A stretch of 64,000 nt of DNA. It comes from an uncultured Gellertiella sp. (GTDB taxonomy: Bacteria; Pseudomonadota; Alphaproteobacteria; Rhizobiales; Rhizobiaceae). The position numbers were made by a program, and so were the translations under genes. The DNA is taken from the NCBI RefSeq assembly GCF_963457605.1, contig NZ_OY735139.1, forward strand, positions 3,130,001 to 3,194,000, written 5' to 3'. The notes below the pieces were generated by a model. That model was not told the DNA's origin and ran no database searches. It worked only from the letters and a program-made list of their open reading frames with translations. Positions 27,107 through 35,711 of this stretch are shown here, piece by piece; position 1 is the stretch's first letter, and every line of letters starts with the position of its first letter.

Positions 27107-27427
27107 TGCAAGGCGTTCACCCTTCCTGACTTAAATCGATCTTAACGGACTCACCCGTCGGGCGGGGGAGCGGTCATTTGGACGCAGCCCCGCACCCAAA
27201 CTTGGCACTTGTAAGCCGATCCGATTGCTGATTGTCCATATCTATTTGTATTTATTGCAAAAAATAGACGTTGAATAGCGGCTCTCCCAGCCTTGACTAT
27301 ATGAACACCTAAAACTATGTTGCGCCCGACTTCAAAACGGGCCGGAAGGTGTTAAACCTTTGGCGTTTGTAGGGCCGAAGGTGTACCGGTTGGACCGGGC
27401 TCTTCACGGACACAAACGGAGAAGCGG
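27107..27427. other. 321-bp intergenic region with the atp promoter
   Basis: No gene. The middle is AT-rich and leads to the promoter at 27293-27321. The last 100 bp is the atpI leader, with GGAG 6-7 nt before the ATG. Confidence 0.55.
27293..27321 (+). promoter_or_regulatory. sigma-70 promoter of the atp F0 operon
   Basis: TTGACT (27293-27298, preceded by CC as in rhizobial CTTGAC sites), a 17-bp spacer, then TATGTT (27316-27321). It lies about 100 bp upstream of atpI and is the best promoter match in this gap. Confidence 0.6.
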
Positions 27428-27766
27428 ATGACCGACCAGCGGGATGAAGGTCTGGAAGAGCGCAGGAAGCGCCTGGGAGCCGAGCTCAAGCAGGTGCGCC
27501 ATGACGCGGGCGTGGAAGAGGCGCAGGAGCTGAAAGCCGAGGTGAGCCGCAAGGGCTATGCCGAGGCGATGAAACTCTCCAGCGAATTCATTGCCGCCAT
27601 CGTGGTGGGCGCGGTTCTGGGCTATCTCCTTGACCGCTATGCGGGGACGGGACCGTGGGGGCTGCTGATCATGCTGCCGCTCGGTTTTTGTGCCGGCGTG
27701 CTGAACGTGCTTCGTGCTGCGGGAAGGGTGTCGCACCCTCTGCCCGGCGACCGCAGGGAGCCGTGA
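27428..27766 (+). CDS. atpI: ATP synthase protein I
   Basis: A 112-residue membrane protein of the alphaproteobacterial AtpI type, which helps assemble the c-ring. A charged N-terminal half (residues 1-50) is followed by two membrane helices (SSEFIAAIVVGAVLGYLLDR and the WGLLIMLPLGFCAGVLNVL segment). First gene of the F0 operon, as in other Rhizobiales. Confidence 0.88.
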   Translation: MTDQRDEGLEERRKRLGAELKQVRHDAGVEEAQELKAEVSRKGYAEAMKLSSEFIAAIVVGAVLGYLLDRYAGTGPWGLLIMLPLGFCAGVLNVLRAAGRVSHPLPGDRREP

Positions 27767-27858
27767 CTTTATAACATGGAAGGGTGGCCTTGCCGCTTTC
27801 CGGGACAGTGAATTTCCGGCTCCTCGCGGGCGCGGGCAACGTGAAGAGAGATGCAACG

Positions 27859-28611
27859 GTGTCAAACGATCCGACCCATCAGTTTTTGATCAGCAAGATT
27901 GTGCCGCTTCATATCGGCCAGTACGATGTGTCCTTCACCAATGCCTCGCTGTTCATGGTGGCAACCGTTGCCGTTGCCTCGGGCTTTCTCTATTTCGGCA
28001 GCGCCAGCCGCAGCCTGATCCCCGGTCGTGCCCAGTCGATGGCGGAGATGGCCTATGAATTCATCGCCAACATGCTGCGCGAGGGTGCGGGCAGTTCCGG
28101 CATGAAATTCTTTCCGATGGTGTTCTCGCTGTTTATGTTCGTGCTGACGGCCAACCTGCTCGGCATGGTGCCCTATTTCTTCACCATCACCAGCCAGATC
28201 ATCGTCACCTTCGCGCTGGCGATGTTCGTCATCGGCACCGTGCTTGTCTATGGTTTCCTCAAGCACGGCTTTCACTTCCTGAAGGTCTTCGTGCCCTCGG
28301 GCGTGCCTGGCGCGCTGTTGCCGCTGGTTGTCGCGATTGAAGTGATCTCGTTCCTGTCGCGTCCGATTTCGCTCTCCGTGCGTCTCTTCGCCAACCTTTT
28401 GGCCGGACACATCACGCTGAAGGTTTTCGCAGGCTTCGTCGGCGCGCTCGGTGCACTCGGTGCACTTGGTGTCGGTGGCGCCATCCTGCCCCTCATCATG
28501 ACGGTCGCACTGACCGGTCTCGAGTTTCTCGTCGCCTTCCTGCAGGCCTATGTCTTTGCGGTACTGACCTGCATGTACCTCAACGACGCCGTGCATCCGG
28601 GTGGCCACTAA
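27859..28611 (+). CDS. atpB: F0F1 ATP synthase subunit a
   Basis: A 250-residue membrane subunit a that forms the proton half-channels against the c-ring. The conserved Arg lies in [14 protein letters not shown], and the C-terminal helix ends with [22 protein letters not shown] start at 27859 (MSNDPTHQF) matches relatives; the frame is open back to 27784. The stop codon TAA is followed directly by the repeat element at 28609. Confidence 0.95.
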   Translation: MSNDPTHQFLISKIVPLHIGQYDVSFTNASLFMVATVAVASGFLYFGSASRSLIPGRAQSMAEMAYEFIANMLREGAGSSGMKFFPMVFSLFMFVLTANLLGMVPYFFTITSQIIVTFALAMFVIGTVLVYGFLKHGFHFLKVFVPSGVPGALLPLVVAIEVISFLSRPISLSVRLFANLLAGHITLKVFAGFVGALGALGALGVGGAILPLIMTVALTGLEFLVAFLQAYVFAVLTCMYLNDAVHPGGH

Positions 28612-28685
28612 AGTTTGCGCAAAGAGGCAAACGACAAGAGTAAGAATTGGAGATTGCAAGGTTCGGTATCAACCTGACAATCTCC
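28609..28685 (+). repeat. diverged copy of palindromic repeat, modules A and B
   Basis: It begins on the atpB stop codon (TAAAGTTTG). Module A is shortened to GTTTG/CAAAC; module B is a 16-bp imperfect hairpin at 28649-28685 (GGAGATTGCAAGGTTC against CAACCTGACAATCTCC). It sits in the atpB-atpE gap and can be aligned to the copies at 14175 and 30189 by its order and its AACCTGACA core. Confidence 0.65.
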
Positions 28686-28699
28686 ATGGTTCAACCAAT

Positions 28700-28717
28700 T
28701 GACACTGAACAGTGTCA
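28700..28717 (+). promoter_or_regulatory. hairpin upstream of atpE
   Basis: TGACACTGAACAGTGTCA is a perfect 8-bp hairpin with a two-base loop, 39 bp before the atpE start. Together with the module B hairpin just upstream, it could stabilise or process the mRNA so that subunit c is made in excess. Confidence 0.4.
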
Positions 28718-28756
28718 GTCCCTACGCCGCAACAACCATTTCGAAGGAGTTTAAAG

Positions 28757-28987
28757 ATGGATCCTATTGCAGCAAAGTACATCGGCGCTGGTCTCGCTTG
28801 CTTTGGCATGGCCGGTACGGCCCTCGGCCTCGGCAACATCTTCGGCAGCTACCTGTCGGGTGCACTGCGCAACCCGTCGGCTGCTGACAGCCAGTTCGGC
28901 CGTCTCGTATTCGGCTTCGCCGTGACGGAAGCACTGGGCATCTTCTCGCTGCTTGTTGCCCTGCTTCTGCTCTTCGTTGTCAAGTGA
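28757..28987 (+). CDS. atpE: F0F1 ATP synthase subunit c
   Basis: 76 residues forming the two-helix hairpin of the c-ring. The first helix is glycine-rich (GTALGLGNIFGSYLSGALRNP, spanning the polar loop); the second carries the proton-binding carboxylate Glu in VTEALGIFSLL. A strong GAAGGAG-type site precedes the ATG at 28757. Many copies are needed per enzyme. Confidence 0.96.
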   Translation: MDPIAAKYIGAGLACFGMAGTALGLGNIFGSYLSGALRNPSAADSQFGRLVFGFAVTEALGIFSLLVALLLLFVVK

Positions 28988-29071
28988 TCTGAAGACAACA
29001 CCAGGATCACGGCTCGCCTCAAACGCGAACCGTGATCTTTTGCATTTCGAGAAGACACCCTGGAGGTGAGC

Positions 29072-29701
29072 ATGTTTGTGACCCCGGCCTATGCCGAAGA
29101 CACCACCGCTCCGGCTGGGACGACGGCTGCGGCACCTGTGGCCATTGGCACCCCTGTCGTCGGCGAAACCCATTCGGAAACCGGCGTCGCCCCTGAAGGC
29201 GAAAGCAAGGTTTTCGGACCGTTCGATACGACTACCTATGCGTCCCAGCTGCTGTGGCTGGTGATCACGTTCGGCTTCTTCTACATGCTGATGCAGAAGG
29301 TGATCGTGCCGCGCGTCGGTGGCATTCTGGAAGACCGCAAGACCCGTATCTCTAAAGACCTGAATGAGGCAGCAAGCCTCAAGCAGGAAGCCGACCTCGC
29401 GGTCGCCACCTACGAGAAGGAACTGGCGCAGGCCCGTTCCAAGGCCAATACAATTGCCTCCGAGGCACGCGAAGCCGCCAAGACAAAAGCTGCAGCCGAG
29501 CGCGCGGCCGTTGAGGCGGACCTTGCCGGGAAGGTCGCTGCCGCCGAAAGCAGCATCGCCGAAATCAAGGCCAGGGCCTTTGCCGATGTCGGCGCCATCG
29601 CCACCGAAACGGCAACTGCCGTCATCGACCGCCTGATCGGCGGCTCGGTCTCGCAGGCCGACGTCTCCATGGCCGTCGCTGCCGCAAAGCAGGAAGGTTG
29701 A
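29072..29701 (+). CDS. atpG: F0F1 ATP synthase subunit b'
   Basis: A 209-residue peripheral-stalk subunit b'. An N-terminal Ala/Thr/Pro-rich extension (1-55) precedes one membrane helix ([20 protein letters not shown]) and a long charged coiled coil. The ATG at 29072 has GGAGG 5 nt upstream and is preferred to the GTG at 29066. It ends 4 bp before atpF. In some schemes it is called atpF2 or atpX. Confidence 0.92.
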   Translation: MFVTPAYAEDTTAPAGTTAAAPVAIGTPVVGETHSETGVAPEGESKVFGPFDTTTYASQLLWLVITFGFFYMLMQKVIVPRVGGILEDRKTRISKDLNEAASLKQEADLAVATYEKELAQARSKANTIASEAREAAKTKAAAERAAVEADLAGKVAAAESSIAEIKARAFADVGAIATETATAVIDRLIGGSVSQADVSMAVAAAKQEG

Positions 29702-29705
29702 TCCC

Positions 29706-30191
29706 ATGCATCTTGATGCAACATTCTTTGCCCTTGTCGGCCTCATCCTGTTCCTGGCGCTGATCGTCTATATCAAGGTTCCCGGCATGATCGCCAAGAG
29801 CCTCGACGCCCGCGCCGACCAGATCCGCAACGATCTCTCGGAAGCCAAGCGCCTGCGCGAAGAGGCCCAGCAACTGCTGGCCGAATACCAGCGCAAGCGC
29901 AAGGAAGCCGAAGCGGACGCCGCCCGCATCGTCGCGGCTGCCGAGCGCGAGGCAGAACTGCTGGCAACCGAGGCCAGGCAGAAGACGGAAGAGTTCATTG
30001 CCCGTCGCAATGCCCTGTCCGAGCAGAAGATCAGACAGGCAGAGGTGGACGCGGTCAACGCCGTTCGCTCCGCCGCCGTCGATCTGGCGATTGCCGCTGC
30101 CGAAAAGCTGCTGGCCACCCGCGCTGATGCGGCTGTTCAGTCGGACCTCTTTGCCCAGGCTGTCGGCGATGTGAAGAGCCGCCTCAACTAG
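29706..30191 (+). CDS. atpF: F0F1 ATP synthase subunit b
   Basis: A 161-residue peripheral-stalk subunit b: N-terminal membrane helix (TFFALVGLILFLALIVYI), then an Ala/Glu/Arg-rich coiled coil. Last gene of the F0 operon; F1 genes are not in the window, as is normal in Alphaproteobacteria. Its stop TAG is the first triplet of the repeat at 30189. Confidence 0.95.
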   Translation: MHLDATFFALVGLILFLALIVYIKVPGMIAKSLDARADQIRNDLSEAKRLREEAQQLLAEYQRKRKEAEADAARIVAAAEREAELLATEARQKTEEFIARRNALSEQKIRQAEVDAVNAVRSAAVDLAIAAAEKLLATRADAAVQSDLFAQAVGDVKSRLN

Positions 30192-30290
30192 AGTTTGTCA
30201 GGGAAAAGTGGAATCCGGTTTTCCCGAAAAGACAAACGAAAACAAATTTGCTTGGAGTCTGTCAGGTTCTATCTGAACCTGACAGACTCT
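30189..30290 (+). repeat. palindromic repeat, modules A and B (best-preserved copy)
   Basis: Module A (30189-30238) has GTTTGTC/GACAAAC outside and GGGAAAA/TTTTCCC inside. Module B (30255-30289) is a perfect 15-bp hairpin, GAGTCTGTCAGGTTC with its complement and a 5-base loop. It starts on the atpF stop codon. Module A is nearly identical to that at 14175. Confidence 0.85.
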
Positions 30291-30312
30291 AGGCTCTGAT
30301 CACACTGTTACG

Positions 30313-30340
30313 AAAAAGCCCGGCTTGTCCGGGCTTTTTT
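30313..30340. terminator. bidirectional intrinsic terminator
   Basis: AAAAGCCCGG/CCGGGCTTTT, a 10-bp stem with loop CTTGT and T-runs on either strand. It ends the F0 operon on the plus strand and rnhB on the minus strand. Confidence 0.9.
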
Positions 30341-30398
30341 CATGCGCTGAATTTGACGGTGTTTTCGGGGAGGGATGCCGGTGGCACCGGGCCCGCAG

Positions 30399-31124
30399 TC
30401 AGATGTCGAGCGTGACATTGGCAGCAGGGCGCGACGGCATCGGTGCCGGGAGTTCGGCGTCCTCGCTGGTGCCGATCTGTACCAGCGGACGGAAACTCAT
30501 CCGGTGCAGCGGGCAGGGGCCGTTGAGCGCGATCTGCTCGCGGTGAAAGACGGTGGCATAGCCGGCATGGACTTCGAAGCCATAGGCGGAATAGAGGCGG
30601 CCCGCCTGTTCCATCATCCGGTCGCGGGTGACCTTGGCGATGATCGAGGCGGCGGCAATCGACAGGCAGCGCGAATCGCCCTTCACCACGGCCTTGCCGG
30701 GAAAGGGCAGCCCCTTCGGCACGTCGCGGCCATCGACCAGCAGGAAGGAGGGCTGGATGGCGAGATTGGTGGCAGCGCGGCGCATGGCGTCGAGGCTTGC
30801 CTTCAGGATGTCGGTGCCATCGATCCGCTTCGGGCTGGAGGAGGCGATGGCCACAAGCGCCGTCGACATGATCTCCACATAGAGCGCGTTGCGCTGCGAG
30901 GCCGAGAGCTTCTTGGAATCGTTCAACCCGTCGGGGATGCGGTTCTGGTCGAGGACGACGGCCGCAGCCACCACGGGGCCCGCCAGCGGCCCGCGCCCTG
31001 CCTCGTCTGCACCGGCGACGACAGGATAGCCATCGCGCATCAGCGCCCGTTCCATGGTGAAATCGGGCCGGTTGGAGAGCAGGTCGAAAAGTGCGGGAGA
31101 ATCGGGAAGGGTGCGTCGTGTCAT
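30399..31124 (-). CDS. rnhB: ribonuclease HII
   Basis: A 241-residue RNase HII that removes RNA from RNA-DNA hybrids and single ribonucleotides from DNA. The catalytic DE lies in [20 protein letters not shown] (in part), the DSKKLS motif follows, then the Asp in LLVDG and [10 protein letters not shown]. The start at 31124 (MTRRTLP) is chosen because family members begin close to it; the frame is open to 31208. Confidence 0.95.
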   Translation of the reverse strand: MTRRTLPDSPALFDLLSNRPDFTMERALMRDGYPVVAGADEAGRGPLAGPVVAAAVVLDQNRIPDGLNDSKKLSASQRNALYVEIMSTALVAIASSSPKRIDGTDILKASLDAMRRAATNLAIQPSFLLVDGRDVPKGLPFPGKAVVKGDSRCLSIAAASIIAKVTRDRMMEQAGRLYSAYGFEVHAGYATVFHREQIALNGPCPLHRMSFRPLVQIGTSEDAELPAPMPSRPAANVTLDI

Positions 31125-31304
31125 GCGGCAAGACTCGCACGCCTTCCCGATCTCCTGCAAGCCCCAGGGCCGGATCGCTTTTCTAAAAAACGATCCCGGC
31201 GGCGGCAAACCCCGGGGCTTTCCGGGGGCGACCAGGGAATCGCCTGCCAGAAATGGTTTAAGATTCTCAACCCGGAAAAGAGGATACCGGGTGAACTCGC
31301 GTCA

Positions 31305-32462
31305 TCACAGCAGCGACAGCTGTACGCCCGCTCCATCCGGCGGCGTGAAGATGTCGTCGCGCAGATGGATGCTGCGCCGGGTCAGGCCGAGCCGCCTGGT
31401 GGCGAGTTCGAAGCGGCGGCTGATCTGCCAGGCATAGGGACCGGCCCCCTTCATCCGCTTGCCGAATTCGGCGTCGTAATCCTTGCCGTCCCGCATCGAG
31501 CGGATGAGCGACATCACCCGGCGATAGCGGTCGGGATAGCTGCGCAGCAGCCAGTCGCGAAACAGCGGGCTGACCTCGAAGGGCAGACGCAGCAGCACAT
31601 AGCTTGCCTCGGACGCACCCGCAGCCCCGGCGGATTCCAGGATGCGCTCGATTTCGTGGTCATTGAGACCGGGAATGACCGGCGCCATCATCGCGGCAAC
31701 CGGAATGCCCGCCTCGCTTAGCGTCCTGATGGTGTCGAGCCTGCGGGCAGGGGTGGCGGCGCGCGGCTCCATCGAGCGCGACAGCTTGTGGTCGAGCGTA
31801 GTCACGGAAATGCCGACCTTCGCCAGCCCCTTTTCCGCCATGCGCTGCAGGATATCGATATCCCGGGTGATCAGCGCCGATTTGGTGACGATGGCGACGG
31901 GGTGGCTTGCCTTTTCCAGCACTTCGAGGATCTGGCGCATGATCCGCCATTCCTTCTCGATCGGCTGGTAGGGATCGGTATTGGTGCCGATGGCGATGGT
32001 GCGCGGCTTGTAGCCGGGCCGGGCGAGTTCCCGCTCCAGAAGCTTTGCCGCATCCGGCTTGGCAAACAGCTTTGCCTCGAAATCCAGCCCTGCGGACAGG
32101 CCCATGTAGCTGTGGGTCGGGCGGGCGAAGCAATAGATGCAGCCATGCTCGCAGCCGCGATAGGGATTGATCGAGCGGTCGAACGGAATGTCGGGCGAGT
32201 CGTTGCGGGTGATGATGGTGCGCGGCTTTTCCACCTGTACTTCGGTGCGGAACGGCCCGAGATCTTCCAGCGTCTGCCAGCCATCATCGGTGCGTTCGCG
32301 GTTCAGCACCTCAAACCGCCCGTCCGGGTTCATCCCCGCGCCGCGCCCGCGCCTGCGGCCAATTTCGACCCGCAGGCCGGAGGCCTGCAGCAGATGCTCG
32401 GCCATATCAGCCGTATTGGCAGGCGCGAATGCGTCCTGCCTTGCAAGGGCAAGGTCACTCAT
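31305..32462 (-). CDS. PA0069-family radical SAM protein
   Basis: A 385-residue radical SAM enzyme of the SplB-like PA0069/Rv2578c family. The cluster-binding motif is C104-x3-C108-x2-C111 in YRGCEHGCIYCFARP, preceded by INP and followed by a GTNTDPYQP segment, and the C-terminal third is conserved (FEVSPLFRDWL). It resembles spore photoproduct lyase but its substrate is unknown. It lies 180 bp upstream of rnhB on the same strand. Confidence 0.88.
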   Translation of the reverse strand: MSDLALARQDAFAPANTADMAEHLLQASGLRVEIGRRRGRGAGMNPDGRFEVLNRERTDDGWQTLEDLGPFRTEVQVEKPRTIITRNDSPDIPFDRSINPYRGCEHGCIYCFARPTHSYMGLSAGLDFEAKLFAKPDAAKLLERELARPGYKPRTIAIGTNTDPYQPIEKEWRIMRQILEVLEKASHPVAIVTKSALITRDIDILQRMAEKGLAKVGISVTTLDHKLSRSMEPRAATPARRLDTIRTLSEAGIPVAAMMAPVIPGLNDHEIERILESAGAAGASEASYVLLRLPFEVSPLFRDWLLRSYPDRYRRVMSLIRSMRDGKDYDAEFGKRMKGAGPYAWQISRRFELATRRLGLTRRSIHLRDDIFTPPDGAGVQLSLL

Positions 32463-32611
32463 CGATCGCTCCTTCGAGGGCCGCCGGGGAATCCGGCATT
32501 ATCCCGTCTGCGGCCTGTCTGTTGCCGCGAAGTCTCCGTTGGTGACTGGTTTCCTAGCGCAGATAAGAGAACATATCAAGAACAAAATTGGTCTGCCTGG
32601 TGAGGAAAGGG

Positions 32612-33490
32612 TCAGGGCAGGGTTCTGGTGGGAGAAATGAACCAGCCGGGATGGCGAGCCTTGATATCAGCGCTGGCGGCCTGCATCGCGGCACTGTCGG
32701 CATGAAGGCCAAAGCAGGTGGCTCCGGAGCCGGACATCCGCACCAGTGCGGCCCCGGTTTCCTGAAGTGCGGCAAGTACCCCGGTGATGTCAGGCTCCAG
32801 CATTTCGGCAGGGTGCTGGAGGTCGTTTCGAAGCGGCCCCAGCCGCGACAGCGGGTTGTCGGCGAGCGTTTCGATATCGGCGGGAAGGGGCGGATTGGCC
32901 TTGGTGGCAAGCCGCCGGAAGATCGCAGGCGTGGAGACCGGAACCATCGGATTGACCAGCAGGATCTGAAGGGCGGGCAGCGCAAGCGGCGTGATTTCCT
33001 CGCCGATCCCCCGCGCCACCAGCGGGCGCGATACCAGGCACATCGGCACGTCGGCCCCGAGCGACAGCGCGATGGCCCGCAGCGCTGCCTCCGGAATGGC
33101 GGCCTGCCAGAGGCGGGCAAGGCCGCGCAGGCTCGCGGCCGCATCGGCCGAGCCGCCGCCGATGCCGGAAGAGACCGGCAGCTGCTTGTCGAGATGGATA
33201 TGGACGGGTGGTGCGGGGCGGCGTTGCGCCCTCAGCCAGGCGCGCAGCAGATCGCGGGCCTTCAGCACCAGGTTGCCGCCATGTCCACCGGCGGCATGAA
33301 GCGCCGGGGCAAAGGGGCCGGACAGGGTGAAGCGGTCCTCGGGCGCTGCCTCCAGCCACAGCCGGTCGCCCGCTTCGGTGAAGGTTACCAGCGTCTCCAG
33401 CAGATGATAGCCGTCGGCGCGCAGCCCCGTCACATGCAGGGCGAGATTGACTTTCGCCGGGGCCGGTTCCTCGATACGTTCCACCGCCAT
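32612..33490 (-). CDS. ispE: 4-diphosphocytidyl-2-C-methyl-D-erythritol kinase
   Basis: A 292-residue GHMP kinase of the MEP isoprenoid pathway. APAKVNLALHVTG at the N-terminus and the ATP-binding motif PVSSGIGGGSADAAASLRGL (residues about 107-126) are diagnostic. It starts 11 bp after the TPR-LysM gene and is followed on the same strand, after a 149-bp gap, by the radical SAM gene. Confidence 0.95.
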   Translation of the reverse strand: MAVERIEEPAPAKVNLALHVTGLRADGYHLLETLVTFTEAGDRLWLEAAPEDRFTLSGPFAPALHAAGGHGGNLVLKARDLLRAWLRAQRRPAPPVHIHLDKQLPVSSGIGGGSADAAASLRGLARLWQAAIPEAALRAIALSLGADVPMCLVSRPLVARGIGEEITPLALPALQILLVNPMVPVSTPAIFRRLATKANPPLPADIETLADNPLSRLGPLRNDLQHPAEMLEPDITGVLAALQETGAALVRMSGSGATCFGLHADSAAMQAASADIKARHPGWFISPTRTLP

Positions 33491-33501
33491 GGTGAAATCC
33501 G

Positions 33502-35580
33502 TTACTTGCTTGCGGCCGGAACCTTCAGGATCTGGTCGATCTTCAGCCTGTCCGGGTTTTTCTGGACGTCCGGGTTGAGCCTGATGATCTCCGCGCCGCG
33601 ATGCCAGTCACCGAGCAGCTTCTTGGCGATCTTCCAGATCGAATCGCCATTGACCACCGTATATCCCGAGGTCGGCCCGGCCTCGCCGTTGACGTCAGGG
33701 GTCTTCTCCGGCTCGATCACCGGCACGGTGTTCTTCGGCACGATGGTGGCGGGCACCACCTTGGTCGTGTCGGAGGCACCGGTCTTTGCGGGCGGCGGGG
33801 TGACTGTTTCGCTCTTCTGCCCGGCGGGATGTGCGGGAAGACCGTTCTTGATCTTGTCGTTGATCGCGGGAATGGCACCATCTTCAGGCTTCAGCACCAG
33901 CGCCCGTTTCCACTGGAACATTGCTTCGCGCTTGCGGTCGGTGCGCCAATAGGCATCGCCCAGATGATCGTTGATGGTGGAATCGCCGGCCTTCAGTTCG
34001 GCGGCACGCTCAAGCTGCGTCACGGCATCATCGAAGCGGCCGAGGCGGAAATAGGCCCAGCCAAGCGAATCGACGATATAGCCGTCATCGGGCCGCAGTT
34101 CGACGGCGCGCTTGATCATGTCGAGACCCTCTTTCAGGTTCCGGTTCATGTCGACCCAGGTATAGCCGAGATAGTTCAGCACCTGCGGCTGGTCGGCATT
34201 CAGCTCCAGCGCCTTCTTGAAGTTCGGCTCCGCCTTGTCCCATTGCTTCAGCCGTTCATAGGCAATGCCGCGCTGGAAATAGAGCGACCACAGGCTGCGG
34301 TCCGAGATCGAGCCGATTTTGGCAATCGCCTGATCGTAGTTCTTCGCCATCTCCGGATAGTCCTTGGCGTCGGACAGGATGCTGCCATAGGCGAGATAGC
34401 TGCGGATATCCATCGGGTCGCTGTCGATCAGTGCCTTCAGATGGGTCTTGGCCTCGTCCATCTTGCCGGTGGTGGCAAGGGCAAGCCCGAGCTGCAGCTC
34501 GGAAATCCGCATCAGCGGCGAGCTTTTCGGCACCTGGCGGTAAAAGGCAATCGCCTTGTCCGGCTGGTTTGCCGCCTCGGCGAGCCCACCGAGCAGCACC
34601 AGCGTATCGGCGCTGTCGGGGTCAAGCGCGTGCGAAACGTTGAGGTAGAGGGCGACCGCTTCGTCGGCCCCCTGCCGGTTCAGTGCGCCGCCGACGGAAA
34701 ACAGCACGGCAGCCGCACCTTGCGCGGCCGTCGTCACCTGCTGGGCTGGCTTGTCGCCCCTGGCGAGCGCTTCCCCGAGCGCCTTCAGCGGGGCATAATT
34801 GTTGATGAACTGGTCGCCGACGGCAATGGCATCCTTCGCCTTCTGCTTGTTGCCTTCGCCAGCTTCCAGCCGGGCCAGCGCCATCACGGCGCGCATGTAG
34901 GTGTCGGGCGCGGTGCTGCCGCCATCCTTGTCCAGCACCGCGGCATTCAGCAGCTCACGCGCCTTCGACATGTTGCCGGAGGCGGCCGCCAGCGCACCGG
35001 CATGGTAGTTCCTGAAGATCGCGAACCATTCCGGCCCCTTGAGGTCGGTGACGAGCTTCAGCGCCTCGTCCTTCCTGCCCGCGCCGAATTTCGACCAGGC
35101 GAGCAGCAGGCTGTTCATCAGCCGCTCGAGATCGTTCGGCCCGTCATATTTCAGGATGGCGTCGGCGGCCGCATAGTCGCCGCGGCGGATCGCGTCCATG
35201 CCGCGGGTAATCACCGTGATGCGCTCGACGGAGACATCGGATTTCAGCCGCTCGGCAAGCTTCACCCCGCCATCGAAATCGCCCGACAGGAAGGAGGCGA
35301 TCATCAGCCGTTCGGAAATTTCCGTATTGTCCGGCTCGATCTCCAGCGCCTTGCGGTAAAGCGGAATGGCATTGCCATAGTCGCGGTCGACATCGGCGGT
35401 GCGGCCGGCGAGGAACGCGCCGGAGAAGGTATCGACGGCCTCGGCGTTGAATTTTTCCTGCGGCGGTGGCGGCTCCGGATTGCTGGCCGCAAGCGCAGGG
35501 CTGGAGGCAAGCAGTGCTGCGATGGCTGCACTCTGGAGAAGACGGATGGCAAGGCTCTGCCGCATGAAGTGGCCTTTCAT
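33502..35580 (-). CDS. exported TPR-repeat protein with C-terminal LysM domain
   Basis: About 692 residues. A signal peptide (LLQSAAIAALLASSPALAA) is followed by a Pro-rich junction. Many TPR units run from about residue 50 to 570 (for example DYGNAIPLYRKALEIEPDN; PNFKKALELNADQPQVLNYLG). A Pro/Thr-rich linker follows, then a single LysM-like domain at the extreme C-terminus (YTVVNGDSIWKIAKKLLGD). This predicts a periplasmic scaffold attached to peptidoglycan. The start at 35580 has CGGAG 8 nt upstream; 35565 is an alternative. It lies between isoprenoid genes, but no functional link is evident. Confidence 0.85.
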   Translation of the reverse strand: MKGHFMRQSLAIRLLQSAAIAALLASSPALAASNPEPPPPQEKFNAEAVDTFSGAFLAGRTADVDRDYGNAIPLYRKALEIEPDNTEISERLMIASFLSGDFDGGVKLAERLKSDVSVERITVITRGMDAIRRGDYAAADAILKYDGPNDLERLMNSLLLAWSKFGAGRKDEALKLVTDLKGPEWFAIFRNYHAGALAAASGNMSKARELLNAAVLDKDGGSTAPDTYMRAVMALARLEAGEGNKQKAKDAIAVGDQFINNYAPLKALGEALARGDKPAQQVTTAAQGAAAVLFSVGGALNRQGADEAVALYLNVSHALDPDSADTLVLLGGLAEAANQPDKAIAFYRQVPKSSPLMRISELQLGLALATTGKMDEAKTHLKALIDSDPMDIRSYLAYGSILSDAKDYPEMAKNYDQAIAKIGSISDRSLWSLYFQRGIAYERLKQWDKAEPNFKKALELNADQPQVLNYLGYTWVDMNRNLKEGLDMIKRAVELRPDDGYIVDSLGWAYFRLGRFDDAVTQLERAAELKAGDSTINDHLGDAYWRTDRKREAMFQWKRALVLKPEDGAIPAINDKIKNGLPAHPAGQKSETVTPPPAKTGASDTTKVVPATIVPKNTVPVIEPEKTPDVNGEAGPTSGYTVVNGDSIWKIAKKLLGDWHRGAEIIRLNPDVQKNPDRLKIDQILKVPAASK

Positions 35581-35711
35581 CGAAATGCTCCGGCTGAGGC
35601 CGGCAGGGAAACGGGGACCGCCAAGGGAAATCGTCACCTCAACCGGCTGATTCGCAAGGAGAGTGGCTTTTTTGCCCCGATCCCGCAAGCTCATGGGTTT
35701 GGCGGTTGATG

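Noticed and set aside
33601-35709. 702-codon plus-strand open frame opposite the TPR-LysM gene
   Set aside because: Shadow frame; the minus strand has a signal peptide, TPR units and LysM.
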